Positions 43,953-57,484 of a DNA stretch of 64,000 nucleotides are shown here, in pieces. The translations under genes were made by a program, and so were the position numbers. The notes below the pieces were generated by a model, which was given only the letters and a program-made list of their open reading frames with translations, did no database searches and was not told the origin of the DNA. The stretch lies in NCBI RefSeq assembly GCF_000374825.1, contig NZ_KB895376.1:375460-439459 (forward strand). Direction: 5' to 3'. This stretch comes from Paenibacillus sanguinis 2301083 = DSM 16941 (lineage in GTDB: Bacteria > Bacillota > Bacilli > Paenibacillales > Paenibacillaceae). Within the stretch, counting starts at the first letter, position 1. Each line of letters starts with the position of its first letter.

Positions 43953-45713
43953 TCAATAGAAGTCCTGCGTCAGCGACCCGATGATCTGCACCGTGGCCCC
44001 CGTTTCTCCTTCCCCGTGATTGAAGATATTGAAAAATAGCCGGTTCTGATACATCAGCTTCAACCGATGGACACTGTTGACGATACCCATATTGCCAAGC
44101 TTCGTATCTCTATTGCGATGGTCCCGTTCCTCCGCTCCATCCTCTCGGCATGTTTCCATGATCTCCTGAATCTTGCCTGGCGGGAAGCCCGCCCCGTTAT
44201 CCTTAATCTCTACAGCCCATAATCCGTTGAATTGCTTCACTGTGATGCTGATTCGCCAAGGCGGGTCACTATGTTCAAATGCATGCTCAATGCAGTTCTC
44301 AACAAAAGGCTGGAGCACCAACCGTGGCAGTTGAATGCTATGAGCAAGCTCGTCCGCCTCAATCTCCCAGACCAGGTCTTCCTCATATTTCTGCTGCACC
44401 AGAGCCAGATAATGCCGCGTATGCTCCAGTTCATCGGCGAGCGTGACATGCGCATAGGGAGAGGACACAATATAGCGCAGGCTGTCTGATAAATGCTTGC
44501 ACATATCCGATACCACCTGTGTCTTCCCTTCCTGAGCAGCGATGCTGATCAGATAAAGCACATTGTGGATAAAATGCGGTGCAATCTGCGCCTGGAGAGC
44601 TGAATTCCGCGCCTTGACCTCTTCATGCAGCGCTATTTTCTCCCGCTCGATCGACTCCTGAAGGCGCTCCATCAGATCCTCGAAGGCTTCATTCAGCAAG
44701 ATTAGCTCATTGTTCTGAGCCCGGTTCTCCATCTTAATATTCATATTGCTATAGCTGATACGCCAAATCTGGCTGCGCAGCTTGCGGATCGGCAGCAGCA
44801 GATTCCGTGTAGTCAGATAGATGTATACAAACGAAATCAGCAACAAAGAGCTAATCAGCAGCATGGAGATATATTGCACCGAATTAACGGACCCGAGCAC
44901 ATCCTGCTTTGGCGTGACCAGATAGGTTGTCCATCCCGTGCTCTCGGACCGGACATAAGCGACATAGTTATCAAAGCTATCGGTATACATTCCCTCCGAA
45001 GCGTCGCCCATACTTAATTCGGCAGGCTCCTTCTCTTGATCGCGACCCGCGATGGGATGGGCTTCAGCATCCAGTACATAGATTTTCCCTGACCCGCCAC
45101 CTCCGGTAATTCTCTGTAAATCCATTTGGTTCATCACGATGGACAGATAGCCAAATACTTTGCCATTCTGGTTGCTGATCGGCCTGATGAACGACAGGGC
45201 TCCTTCATATCGAACCAGCACAAACCCTTTGTCATTCCCGCCTTCCTCCAATTGCCTGGCGGTCAGGAAAGGCTGCAATGATGACGAGGGCGTAGGCTCT
45301 CCCAGATAGGAAACGATCTGCTGGCCCTGCTGGTCATAGATAATCATATCCTTGATGTTCATCCGGGGTCCGATAGCCTGGAACATCAGGTCCTTGAGCT
45401 TGCGGCTTTGATTCAAACGCTCGATGTTCAAATCAGATTGATAGCCCCGATCCAAAATGGAAAAAATATCTCTACTTGACAAGATGCGCTGAGACAGTTG
45501 GTTCTGACTATCAATAAAATCGTCTAGCTGCTGGCTTACTTTCGCCGCTGCTGCAATCTTGTCTTCCACTGTCTGCTCCTTGAGCGGCTTGATTACCATC
45601 AGGTTGACGTAGACGATAAAGCAGCCAAGTATAAATAACAGCAAGGCAACAAAGGTCAAGAATACTTTCGTTTGCAAGCTGAACTGCGCTTTGCCCAAGA
45701 TATAAGGTTTCAT
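43953..45713 (-). CDS. Sensor histidine kinase, YesM type with variant His box (system 3)
   Basis: A 586-residue kinase: a helix near residues 15-38, an extracellular domain, a second helix (YISMLLISSLLLISFVYIYL), a HAMP-like linker, the His box QIAPHFIHNVLYLIS, and HATPase motifs (EIKDNGAGFPPGK and LGNMGIVNSVHRLKLMY). Family members normally read QINPHFLYNTL; the phospho-acceptor His is kept while neighbouring positions differ. It is divergent from the transporter it probably controls. The ATG at 45713 has AGGAGG at a rather long 14-base spacing. Confidence 0.92.
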   Translation of the reverse strand: MKPYILGKAQFSLQTKVFLTFVALLLFILGCFIVYVNLMVIKPLKEQTVEDKIAAAAKVSQQLDDFIDSQNQLSQRILSSRDIFSILDRGYQSDLNIERLNQSRKLKDLMFQAIGPRMNIKDMIIYDQQGQQIVSYLGEPTPSSSLQPFLTARQLEEGGNDKGFVLVRYEGALSFIRPISNQNGKVFGYLSIVMNQMDLQRITGGGGSGKIYVLDAEAHPIAGRDQEKEPAELSMGDASEGMYTDSFDNYVAYVRSESTGWTTYLVTPKQDVLGSVNSVQYISMLLISSLLLISFVYIYLTTRNLLLPIRKLRSQIWRISYSNMNIKMENRAQNNELILLNEAFEDLMERLQESIEREKIALHEEVKARNSALQAQIAPHFIHNVLYLISIAAQEGKTQVVSDMCKHLSDSLRYIVSSPYAHVTLADELEHTRHYLALVQQKYEEDLVWEIEADELAHSIQLPRLVLQPFVENCIEHAFEHSDPPWRISITVKQFNGLWAVEIKDNGAGFPPGKIQEIMETCREDGAEERDHRNRDTKLGNMGIVNSVHRLKLMYQNRLFFNIFNHGEGETGATVQIIGSLTQDFY

Positions 45714-45805
45714 TGCAGGGTGAAGAGCCTCCTTGCCGCGCCTGAATACAACCTTCGATTCTAATGCAGGCTTAATGCTCTAACTGTACCACTTCCGTTT
45801 ACTGG

Positions 45806-45820
45806 ATGACAACGGTTTCA
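45806..45820. promoter_or_regulatory. Probable CcpA cre site between divergent system 3 genes
   Basis: ATGACAACGGTTTCA fits WTGNAANCGNWNNCW with a single mismatch and lies in the 225-base divergent region. A TATAAT stands near 45881 before the binding-protein gene. Confidence 0.55.
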
Positions 45821-45938
45821 AGTTCAGAATTTTACACATAAGTAGTCACCCACAGACATGTACCTTACGAGCCACGCACTCTATAATCTAGTTGTAAACG
45901 GATTCAAAAAAACACATAAAAAGACGGGGGGATTTACC

Positions 45939-47261
45939 TTGAAGCACAAAATCAAGAAAACGGCTACATTGGTTATTACGGGTCTGTTAGCCGTTTCGCT
46001 AGCCGCCTGCGGAGGCAACTCCAAATCCGGCAACAGCGCAAGCGATGGACAAGACGGAGGCGCCGCCAAAGGAAACAAGGTTACCCTTGAGCTGGCTATC
46101 TCCAAGAGCTCTCAGGACTCCGCATTCATACAACAAGACATCCTTGACGAGTTTGAACAAAAATCCAACATCAAGGTTAACCTGCAATTGATTCCAGCGG
46201 AGCAAACGACCACCGTACTGCAAACCAAGCTGGCGGTTGAAGAGACACCGGACCTGATTCAGTACAACCTGGCTAGTGCGACTACCGATCTTAACCTGGA
46301 ACGGAATTTTGAAATTCTTGATGACGAGGAATGGGTCAGCCGGATTCAAAACAAAGACGTATTGTCGGCCTACGGACATGTGTACAGCTTCCATGTCAGC
46401 CAGGATACCGGGATGCAAGGGGTCGTGTACAACAAGCAAATTTTTGAAGACCTGGGCTTGTCCATTCCGAACAGCTATGAAGAATTCCTGGAGGTTTGTG
46501 AGAAAATCAAAGCCAGTGGGGTTACTCCTATTTTCATGCCTTTCAAGGATGCCTGGGCAGCAAATATCTGGCCTGCAGCAGCATTCGCTGACTTTATCAC
46601 AAAAGCCCAACCTACTTACTTCGACGAACTGAACAGCAACAAGCGGAAATGGTCCGATATTCCCGAGTTTCAAACCTTCTTGCAGCAGCAATACGATTTA
46701 TACAAGAAGGGCTATACCAATGCAGACGTGTTAAGCGACAGCTACGATATGGCTGTGGGTAAATTCCTGAACAAAGAAGTTGCCATGATGTTCATGGGTG
46801 ACTGGCTGATTGAAGGGGTTGCTGAACAAGATCCATCCATGAAGCTTGGCGTGTTCCCAATTCCAGCTATCGAAAATGCAAGACTTGGCGCAAGTCCACT
46901 AGGCGGTCAATTGTTCATTCCGAAGAAAGCCAAGCATCTGGAAGAAGCCAAGCAGTTCCTGAATTTCCTGGCTGAGAAAGAAGTCGCTCAGAAAATCGTG
47001 GACTCGAAGGGTTATGTATCGAATCTGAGCGATGTCAATACACCGGAGTTGCCAGAGTATAAGCAAGAAATCGTAGACAACTACATTACACCTCAGAAGA
47101 CAGTGCTGACGACAGATGCCTTCATGCTGGTTGACCGCAGTGAATTGTACCGCTTGCTGCAAGACCAGTTTGCCGGCGGCTTGACACCGGAAGAAGTATT
47201 GAAGAACTGGGATGAGAAGTTTGCGCAATTGATGAAAGATAAAGAAATCGCCGGTTTCTAA
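45939..47261 (+). CDS. Sugar ABC transporter substrate-binding lipoprotein (system 3)
   Basis: A 440-residue CUT1 binding protein. TTG at 45939 is taken as the start because GGGGGGA lies just upstream and the product then begins MKHKIKKTATLVITGLLAVS with lipobox SLAAC; the upstream ATG frame to 45858 would bury the signal peptide. The mature part shows VTLELAISKSSQDSAF, QDTGMQGVVYNKQIFEDLGL and KEVAMMFMGDWLIEG, typical of oligosaccharide-binding proteins. No glycosidase is adjacent, so the ligand is unknown. Confidence 0.92.
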   Translation: MKHKIKKTATLVITGLLAVSLAACGGNSKSGNSASDGQDGGAAKGNKVTLELAISKSSQDSAFIQQDILDEFEQKSNIKVNLQLIPAEQTTTVLQTKLAVEETPDLIQYNLASATTDLNLERNFEILDDEEWVSRIQNKDVLSAYGHVYSFHVSQDTGMQGVVYNKQIFEDLGLSIPNSYEEFLEVCEKIKASGVTPIFMPFKDAWAANIWPAAAFADFITKAQPTYFDELNSNKRKWSDIPEFQTFLQQQYDLYKKGYTNADVLSDSYDMAVGKFLNKEVAMMFMGDWLIEGVAEQDPSMKLGVFPIPAIENARLGASPLGGQLFIPKKAKHLEEAKQFLNFLAEKEVAQKIVDSKGYVSNLSDVNTPELPEYKQEIVDNYITPQKTVLTTDAFMLVDRSELYRLLQDQFAGGLTPEEVLKNWDEKFAQLMKDKEIAGF

Positions 47262-47281
47262 ATCGGAAGGAAACATAGCAG

Positions 47282-47311
47282 GCAGCATAAGGTGATCAAG
47301 CCTTATGCTGC
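47282..47311 (+). other. Intercistronic hairpin between binding protein and permease genes
   Basis: GCAGCATAAGG pairs perfectly with CCTTATGCTGC around an 8-base loop, with no T-run. It probably stabilises the binding-protein message or limits readthrough into the permease genes. Confidence 0.65.
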
Positions 47312-47336
47312 ACCAAGCTATAATGGAGTGTGAGAC

Positions 47337-48215
47337 ATGAAGACAAAATCAATCAAAAGCTTGTATTCCTATTACCTCGTACTGCCGGCGTTGTTGATCT
47401 ACTCGATCTTCTTCGTGGTTCCTGCATTCGCGGGCTTTTATTATTCCTTCACCGACTGGCGGCTGGATCGGCTGGACATTAATTTTGTCGGTTGGGAGAA
47501 CTTCACGAAGATTTTTAATGACAAGACGCTCACCCTGGCACTGAAAAACACCTTGATCTTTGCCGTGGTGACTGTACTGGGCAAGAATCTGATCGGGATA
47601 CTCTTGGCCGTCGGATTGAACATGCGTTTGAAAACGCGAAACCTGCTGCGTGCTATTTTCTATTCTCCTTCTATTTTAAGTATTCTGGTTATTGGAATCG
47701 TGTTCACGCCGATGCTGCGGACCGAAGGTACCATCAACCGCTTGTTGGAAGCCATTGGCCTACATGGACTTAGCCAGGCCTGGCTAACCAATCCCGCCAT
47801 TGTTATCTGGACGATTGCGATCATTTCGATCTGGCAGAATGCAGGCTTCCAGATGGCTATCTATCTGGCCGGATTGCAATCCATCTCCCAGGATTATTAC
47901 GAGGCTGCCACCATCGACGGGGCTAATTCCTGGAATAAATTTAAGAATATCACGTTGCCGCTCCTGTTGCCGGCTATCAATATCAACCTGATGCTTACCT
48001 TAATTGGCGGGCTCAAGGTCTTCTCGGAAGTATTTGTATTAACGGGCGGTGGACCCGGAAATGCCTCTCAGGTCGTGGGAACAATTATTCTGCGCTCCTT
48101 TGGTGAAGGCAGTTGGGGGCTTGGGACGGCAATCAATACCTTGCTGTTCGTAGCCGTGACCATCATCGCTATCCCGCTGCTGATCTTTATGCGGCGTAAG
48201 GAGGTCTCTGAATAA
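47337..48215 (+). CDS. Sugar ABC transporter permease (system 3, MalF type)
   Basis: A 292-residue membrane protein with six helices and EAA loop YYEAATIDGANSWNKFKNIT. It forms the channel of system 3 with the downstream permease, overlapping it by one base (TAATG). No ATPase gene is present here. Confidence 0.94.
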   Translation: MKTKSIKSLYSYYLVLPALLIYSIFFVVPAFAGFYYSFTDWRLDRLDINFVGWENFTKIFNDKTLTLALKNTLIFAVVTVLGKNLIGILLAVGLNMRLKTRNLLRAIFYSPSILSILVIGIVFTPMLRTEGTINRLLEAIGLHGLSQAWLTNPAIVIWTIAIISIWQNAGFQMAIYLAGLQSISQDYYEAATIDGANSWNKFKNITLPLLLPAININLMLTLIGGLKVFSEVFVLTGGGPGNASQVVGTIILRSFGEGSWGLGTAINTLLFVAVTIIAIPLLIFMRRKEVSE

Positions 48216-49045
48216 TGGGATTCACTCGCAAGCTGGCGATACGCAACTATATTGTGGAGGCCTTGCTGCTGCTGGCTTCACTACTGATTATCTTTCCAAT
48301 TCTGATTATGATTTTTGGCTCGTTCAAGACCAGCGCCGAGGTGCTCAGCTTCTCCCTGGCGCTTCCGGAGAAATGGATGTTCTCCAACTATGCCCAGGTG
48401 TTTGAAGAGGGCGGCATTCCCCGCGCATTTATGAACAGCGTAATCATTACCGGGATTTCCTCAATCATCAATATTATTGCCTCTTCGGCAGCGGCCTTTA
48501 TTCTGGCCCGCCGGGATACGAAATTGGCCAACACGTTATACATGTATTTCTTCATGGGCCTGATTGCCCCGATGTCGACGATTACTACGATTCGCATTGT
48601 GCAATGGTTGGGCTTCTATGGAAGCATATCCAGCGTTATTTTAATCTACGCGTCCCTCAACACCGCATTCAGCGTGTTCCTGTATAGCGGCTTCATCAAG
48701 ACGATCCCTAAATCGCTCGACGAGGTGGCTTTCCTGGAAGGAGCGAGTGTGTTAAGCGTATTCTTCCGCATCGTAACACCGCTGATTCTGCCGGTGAATG
48801 CTACGGTAGCTATTATGGTATTTATGTCGGTGTGGAATGACATCACCATTCCGCTCTACTTCCTGACGGATAGCTCCACCTGGACAATGCCGTTATCAAT
48901 CTACAATTTCTATGGCAAATACAGCCGGGATTGGAACCTGATCTTCGCCAACCTGGTGCTCACCTCACTGCCTGTATTTATCCTGTATTTATTCGGGCAG
49001 AAATACATCGTCAGCGGCTTGACCGCGGGTGCGGTGAAGGGATAA
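48215..49045 (+). CDS. Sugar ABC transporter permease (system 3, MalG type)
   Basis: A 276-residue membrane protein with six helices, the EAA-type loop LDEVAFLEGASVLSVFFRIV and the ending LTAGAVKG. It is the last gene of the system 3 operon, followed by a strong terminator. Confidence 0.94.
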   Translation: MGFTRKLAIRNYIVEALLLLASLLIIFPILIMIFGSFKTSAEVLSFSLALPEKWMFSNYAQVFEEGGIPRAFMNSVIITGISSIINIIASSAAAFILARRDTKLANTLYMYFFMGLIAPMSTITTIRIVQWLGFYGSISSVILIYASLNTAFSVFLYSGFIKTIPKSLDEVAFLEGASVLSVFFRIVTPLILPVNATVAIMVFMSVWNDITIPLYFLTDSSTWTMPLSIYNFYGKYSRDWNLIFANLVLTSLPVFILYLFGQKYIVSGLTAGAVKG

Positions 49046-49060
49046 TCGCTTGTCAAGAAA

Positions 49061-49097
49061 CGCGGGCCACGGAGAAAGCTCCATGGCCCGCGTTTTT
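49061..49097. terminator. Terminator after system 3 permeases
   Basis: CGCGGGCCA pairs with TGGCCCGCG around a 14-base loop and is followed by five T residues. It lies between the operon and the convergent AraC gene. Confidence 0.85.
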
Positions 49098-49122
49098 ACA
49101 TTATTCAGTAAATATCCCTTGA

Positions 49123-52111
<2,989 letters not shown>

Positions 52112-52133
52112 ATAGAAAGGGAGAACTCCATAC

Positions 52134-53834
52134 ATGATCAACTTCAAAGGCAATCCGTTTTTTCTTTCCGACGAGGACATCGCTTGGGTGAAAGACACGC
52201 TTGCAAATATGACGGTAGAGGAAAAAATGGGTCAGTTATTTTGTTTACACGGGGATTCCGATGATTTCAACGTTCTGGAACAGATTGTGGATACGTACAA
52301 GCCGGGGGCTATGATGTATCGGCCAGGAGATAGCGGAAAAATCTACGATATCCATCAGTTTTTACAAAAGAAAAGCCGGATTCCAATGCTGCTTGCAGCA
52401 AATCTTGAAGCAGGAGGCGACGGAATTGGCAATGATGGAACCTTCTATGGCAGACAGATTCAGATCGCTGCCAGTGACAACGTAGAGAATGCCTATCGTT
52501 TGGGTGTTGTCGCAGCAAGAGAAGGCAGTTCTGTGGGATGCAACTGGGCCTTTGCACCGGTAGTTGACATTGATATGAATTATGCAAACCCGATTACCAA
52601 TGTACGGACCTATGGTTCAAATCCGCAAAGGGTGCTGGATATGGCCAGTGCTTATATGAAGGGGTGTCAGGAAAATGATGTGGCTGTATCCATCAAGCAT
52701 TTTCCTGGTGATGGCGTAGATGATCGGGATCAGCATTTGGTAGCTTCGGTCAACTCACTCTCGGTAGAAGAATGGGATGCTACATTTGGTCTAGTCTATA
52801 AGGGGATGATCGAGCGCGGAGCAAAAACAGTGATGGCCGGTCATATTCTTCAGCCAGCGTATACCAGAATGTTCTCTCCGGATATCAAGGACGAGGAAAT
52901 AAAGCCTGCTTCTTTGTCAAAAGAGCTGCTGCAGGGATTACTTCGCCATAAACTGGGATTTAACGGACTGATTGTAACCGATGCGACTGAAATGGTCGGC
53001 TTTGCAGCCGCCGGACGGAGAGCGGATTTACTTCCGGGAGCTATTGCTGCGGGTTGTGATATGATTCTCTTCACGCGGAATATGGAGGAAGATTATCAAT
53101 TTATGAAGACTGGAATTGATAACGGTATAGTGTCACAGGATAGACTGGATGAGGCAGTATCGAGAATTCTGGCCACTAAAGCATCCTTGAAGCTCCATAG
53201 CAAAGCTAGAGAAAACAAGCTGATGCCTCCCAAGGAAGGCCTGAATATTCTTAAATGTGCGGAACATGTGCAATGGGCGGAAGAACTGTCGGATCAATCG
53301 ATAACCCTTGTTAAGGATACGCAGCATATTCTTCCCATTGATAAGACAGCCTATAAAAAAGTGATCGTTTTTGTACTTGGCGACCTCGTAAGTGCCAGCG
53401 GAAAACCTCCGGTTAGCCGCTTATTTATCCAATCCCTGGAGGAAGAAGGATTTCAGGTCGATACGTTTGATGCTCAAATCCATAGTGACCTGTTCCGAAA
53501 AAAAATGATTGCCGAGATTAGAGAGCAATACGATCTGGTTCTGTATTTTGCCAATATTAAGACAGCAAGCAACCAGACGACGGTAAGAATTAATTGGTTG
53601 CCGCCTATGGGCCTGGATACTCCGTGGTTTGTCCATGAAATTCCTACAATCTTTGTTTCAGTGGCCAACCCGTATCATTTGCAGGACGTGCCGATGATCA
53701 AGACGTACATCAATGCCTATACGGCAAATGAGTTTAATCCGAAGAAGATTGTAGAAAAAATGGTAGGTAAAAGCGAATTTAAAGGCAAAAATCCCATCGA
53801 TCCCTTCTGCTCGTATTGGGATACCAAATTATAA
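52134..53834 (+). CDS. GH3-family beta-glycosidase or beta-glycoside phosphorylase (His-Asp dyad type)
   Basis: A 566-residue cytoplasmic GH3 protein (no signal peptide). The (beta/alpha)8 domain contains KHFPGDGVDDRDQH (188-201), matching the KHxPGxGxxxxDxH signature whose Asp199-His201 pair replaces the usual acid/base Glu, and nucleophile Asp283 in LIVTDATEM. GH3 enzymes with this dyad include NagZ and the C. fimi Nag3, which act as retaining phosphorylases making beta-sugar-1-phosphates. The PGHG His and the dyad Ser/Thr are Asp and Gln here. The next gene encodes beta-phosphoglucomutase, so phosphorolysis to beta-glucose-1-phosphate is an attractive inference. AAGGGAG precedes the ATG. 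Confidence 0.88.
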   Translation: MINFKGNPFFLSDEDIAWVKDTLANMTVEEKMGQLFCLHGDSDDFNVLEQIVDTYKPGAMMYRPGDSGKIYDIHQFLQKKSRIPMLLAANLEAGGDGIGNDGTFYGRQIQIAASDNVENAYRLGVVAAREGSSVGCNWAFAPVVDIDMNYANPITNVRTYGSNPQRVLDMASAYMKGCQENDVAVSIKHFPGDGVDDRDQHLVASVNSLSVEEWDATFGLVYKGMIERGAKTVMAGHILQPAYTRMFSPDIKDEEIKPASLSKELLQGLLRHKLGFNGLIVTDATEMVGFAAAGRRADLLPGAIAAGCDMILFTRNMEEDYQFMKTGIDNGIVSQDRLDEAVSRILATKASLKLHSKARENKLMPPKEGLNILKCAEHVQWAEELSDQSITLVKDTQHILPIDKTAYKKVIVFVLGDLVSASGKPPVSRLFIQSLEEEGFQVDTFDAQIHSDLFRKKMIAEIREQYDLVLYFANIKTASNQTTVRINWLPPMGLDTPWFVHEIPTIFVSVANPYHLQDVPMIKTYINAYTANEFNPKKIVEKMVGKSEFKGKNPIDPFCSYWDTKL

Positions 53835-53847
53835 GGGGGGTTGCTTG

Positions 53848-54480
53848 ATGAAGTATAAAGCGATCATTTTTGATTTGGATGGAGTGATTTGCTTCACGGA
53901 TGCTTATCATTATTTAGCCTGGAAGAAAGTAGCGGATTCGCTTGGGATCAACTTTGATGAAACAGTGAACAACCGCCTGCGTGGAGTTAGTCGTATGGAA
54001 AGCTTGAACATCATTTTAGAGAACTATCCCGGTGAATTGCCGGAGACAGAGAAGCTGAGTCTGGCTGAAGAGAAAAACAATTATTACAAGTCGCTATTGA
54101 AAGAAATGTCTCCCGCTGATTTAAGCGATGAAGTGAAAGACACGTTGCTTCAACTGAGAGCACGGGGCATAAAGCTGGCGATCGGCTCTTCCAGTCAAAA
54201 TGCGCGGTTCATATTGAAACGGATTGGTCTCGGTGACTTCTTTGATGCTGTGTCAGATGGCACCAATATTAGTAAGTCCAAGCCAGATCCTGAAGTGTTT
54301 ATAAAAGCTGCTCAGTATCTTGATATTACCGGGGAGGATTGTTTGGTTGTGGAGGACGCCTTGGCAGGAATCCAGGCTGCGGTAAATGCCAATATGGATT
54401 CGGCTGCCCTTGGAGACGCTGCACAGTATGATCTTGCAACTTATCGATTGGACTCATTTAGAGATCTGTTAGAAATTTAG
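53848..54480 (+). CDS. pgmB: Beta-phosphoglucomutase (HAD superfamily)
   Basis: A 210-residue HAD enzyme starting MKYKAIIFDLDGVICFTDAY. Asp9 and Asp11 in FDLDGV form the nucleophile and acid/base pair; RGVSRMES is the substrate-binding cap segment, SSSQNA is motif II and KSKPDP carries motif III Lys. It closely resembles B. subtilis PgcM, which converts beta-glucose-1-phosphate to glucose-6-phosphate. It requires a phosphorylase as source of beta-glucose-1-phosphate; the GH3 enzyme just upstream is the only candidate in the operon. ATG 53848 follows AAGGGGGG; the preceding in-frame TTG is not needed. Confidence 0.9.
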   Translation: MKYKAIIFDLDGVICFTDAYHYLAWKKVADSLGINFDETVNNRLRGVSRMESLNIILENYPGELPETEKLSLAEEKNNYYKSLLKEMSPADLSDEVKDTLLQLRARGIKLAIGSSSQNARFILKRIGLGDFFDAVSDGTNISKSKPDPEVFIKAAQYLDITGEDCLVVEDALAGIQAAVNANMDSAALGDAAQYDLATYRLDSFRDLLEI

Positions 54481-54487
54481 TAGCTGA

Positions 54488-55927
<1,440 letters not shown>

Positions 55928-55955
55928 CTGTAATTCATTCATGAATCAGCACCGG

Positions 55956-55996
55956 GCCTTCCCTTACGATGAAATAGGGGAAGGCTCATTTTATAT
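55956..55996 (+). terminator. Terminator after the beta-glucoside operon
   Basis: GCCTTCCC pairs with GGGGAAGGC around a 13-base loop and is followed by a T-rich but interrupted tail. Confidence 0.6.
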
Positions 55997-56074
55997 TTTC
56001 CAGGCTGATAACGTGATGCGGTCCACCAGGTTCGGCATAGAATATTTGAAATGAACAAGCAAGGGGGCCAAGGG

Positions 56075-56749
56075 ATGCGAATTTCAAGATCCATGTTAGC
56101 TAAAGGTACTTCGTATCAGACGCCATATCATATTGTGCGTTCCTTGCGGAACGGGCCGGTTATGCTCATCTCGGCCGGCATACATGGTAATGAAATAGCA
56201 AGTATACGTGCGGCTCAGAACATTATCAGCAGACTTCAATCAGGCAAAATACAGCTTCGTCGCGGCACGCTTATTATTGCACCTATTATGAATCAATTGG
56301 CATATCGTAAGAGAATTAGAGGTATCCCCGATTTAAATCGAACGTTTCCCCGCTATGCCAGCGGCTTCGCCACGCATCCTGTGTCTGCCGCATGGATGAA
56401 GCTGGCGCGTCGATATCAACCCTCCTGGTATCTTGATCTGCATGAAGCCAATGGATTATCGCAGGTAAATGCCAAATATTTAGGCCAAACCCTAATCACG
56501 CATAAAGGAAGCCGTGCTGTAGGCATGGCAGGCACCATCATTGCCCAGACGAACAAGACGATCTCCAAGCAAGCCCATCATTTCAATCTGCGTGTGAAGC
56601 CGCTAGGCGGCTCGGCCCGGATGGCTTTGGCAGGGTTGGGGGCTCGGGCCGTTACGGTGGAAACCTGCTGGAGCTTGCCGCTGCGCAGTCGAATTCGATA
56701 TCAAGAGTCGATTGTAATGCAGTTTCTGCATGGTGCGCGTATGCTATAA
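56075..56749 (+). CDS. Succinylglutamate desuccinylase/aspartoacylase-family metallohydrolase
   Basis: A 224-residue zinc-peptidase-like protein (M14 fold). The metal ligands appear in AGIHGNEIAS (His, Glu) and WYLDLHEANG (His); DLNRTF and VETCWSL supply further family residues. Members remove acyl groups from amino acids, but small bacterial forms like this have unknown substrates. The ATG at 56075 follows AAGGGGG; an ATG at 56051 has no site. It lies 34 bases upstream of the polysaccharide deacetylase on the same strand. Confidence 0.85.
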   Translation: MRISRSMLAKGTSYQTPYHIVRSLRNGPVMLISAGIHGNEIASIRAAQNIISRLQSGKIQLRRGTLIIAPIMNQLAYRKRIRGIPDLNRTFPRYASGFATHPVSAAWMKLARRYQPSWYLDLHEANGLSQVNAKYLGQTLITHKGSRAVGMAGTIIAQTNKTISKQAHHFNLRVKPLGGSARMALAGLGARAVTVETCWSLPLRSRIRYQESIVMQFLHGARML

Positions 56750-56783
56750 TGGCTTCACTCATATTAAAAGGAGCTGCAGCCGT

Positions 56784-57410
56784 ATGTCTTCAAGCTACGA
56801 TGTTATTACCCGTGTACCCACTATTGAGAAGGCCATAGCCTTCACCTTCGATGATGGCCCTAATCCGCTATATACCCCGCAGGTGCTGGACATTTTCGCA
56901 AGCTGCCAAGGGAAGGCAACCTTCTTTATGATTGGTCAGCAAATCGAGCAAAGCACGGACACCGCTTTGGCGGTACATACCCAGGGACATGAAATCGGCA
57001 ATCATACTTACTCCCACCCCAGCTTACCGAAGATTACCCCGGATGAATGCCGCGAGGAGCTTCGCCAGACAGAATCACTAATTGTGCAGCTTACCGGAAG
57101 CAAGCCTCGCGTATTTCGTCCTCCCTATGTAGCTTTTAACGAGCAAGTCGCAGCCATCAGCAGAGGGGAGTTCGGCTATCCAGCCATTGGAGCCGTGAAC
57201 GGAGCAGCTACCGACTGGGAAATGCCCGGTGTGCAGCATATCGTTGACAAGACCCGCGAAGAGATACAGCCTGGAAGCATTCTCTTGTTCCACGACGGCT
57301 TTGACGACCGTTCTCAAACGATTGACGCGGTGCGCATCTTAACGGAAGAACTGACTGCCGAAGGCTATAAGCTTGTCACGGTCAGCGAATTGTTGCAGTT
57401 AGCCAGGTAA
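56784..57410 (+). CDS. Polysaccharide deacetylase, CE4 family
   Basis: A 208-residue NodB-homology domain without signal peptide. The five CE4 motifs are visible: TFDDGP (catalytic Asp, metal Asp), HEIGNHTYSHP (metal His pair), RPPY, TDWE, and LLFHDG. These enzymes remove acetyl groups from GlcNAc polymers such as chitin oligomers or cell wall glycans with a metal ion. The absence of a signal peptide suggests a cytoplasmic target or an undetected export route. The ATG at 56784 follows AAAAGGAG. Likely cotranscribed with the aspartoacylase-like gene. Confidence 0.92.
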   Translation: MSSSYDVITRVPTIEKAIAFTFDDGPNPLYTPQVLDIFASCQGKATFFMIGQQIEQSTDTALAVHTQGHEIGNHTYSHPSLPKITPDECREELRQTESLIVQLTGSKPRVFRPPYVAFNEQVAAISRGEFGYPAIGAVNGAATDWEMPGVQHIVDKTREEIQPGSILLFHDGFDDRSQTIDAVRILTEELTAEGYKLVTVSELLQLAR

Positions 57411-57484
57411 TCGTAATTTTTTTGCGGCAGATCTCGTATCATACATGTAAAAAGGGTATACTGTTACTAAAGTGAGGTGTTATA

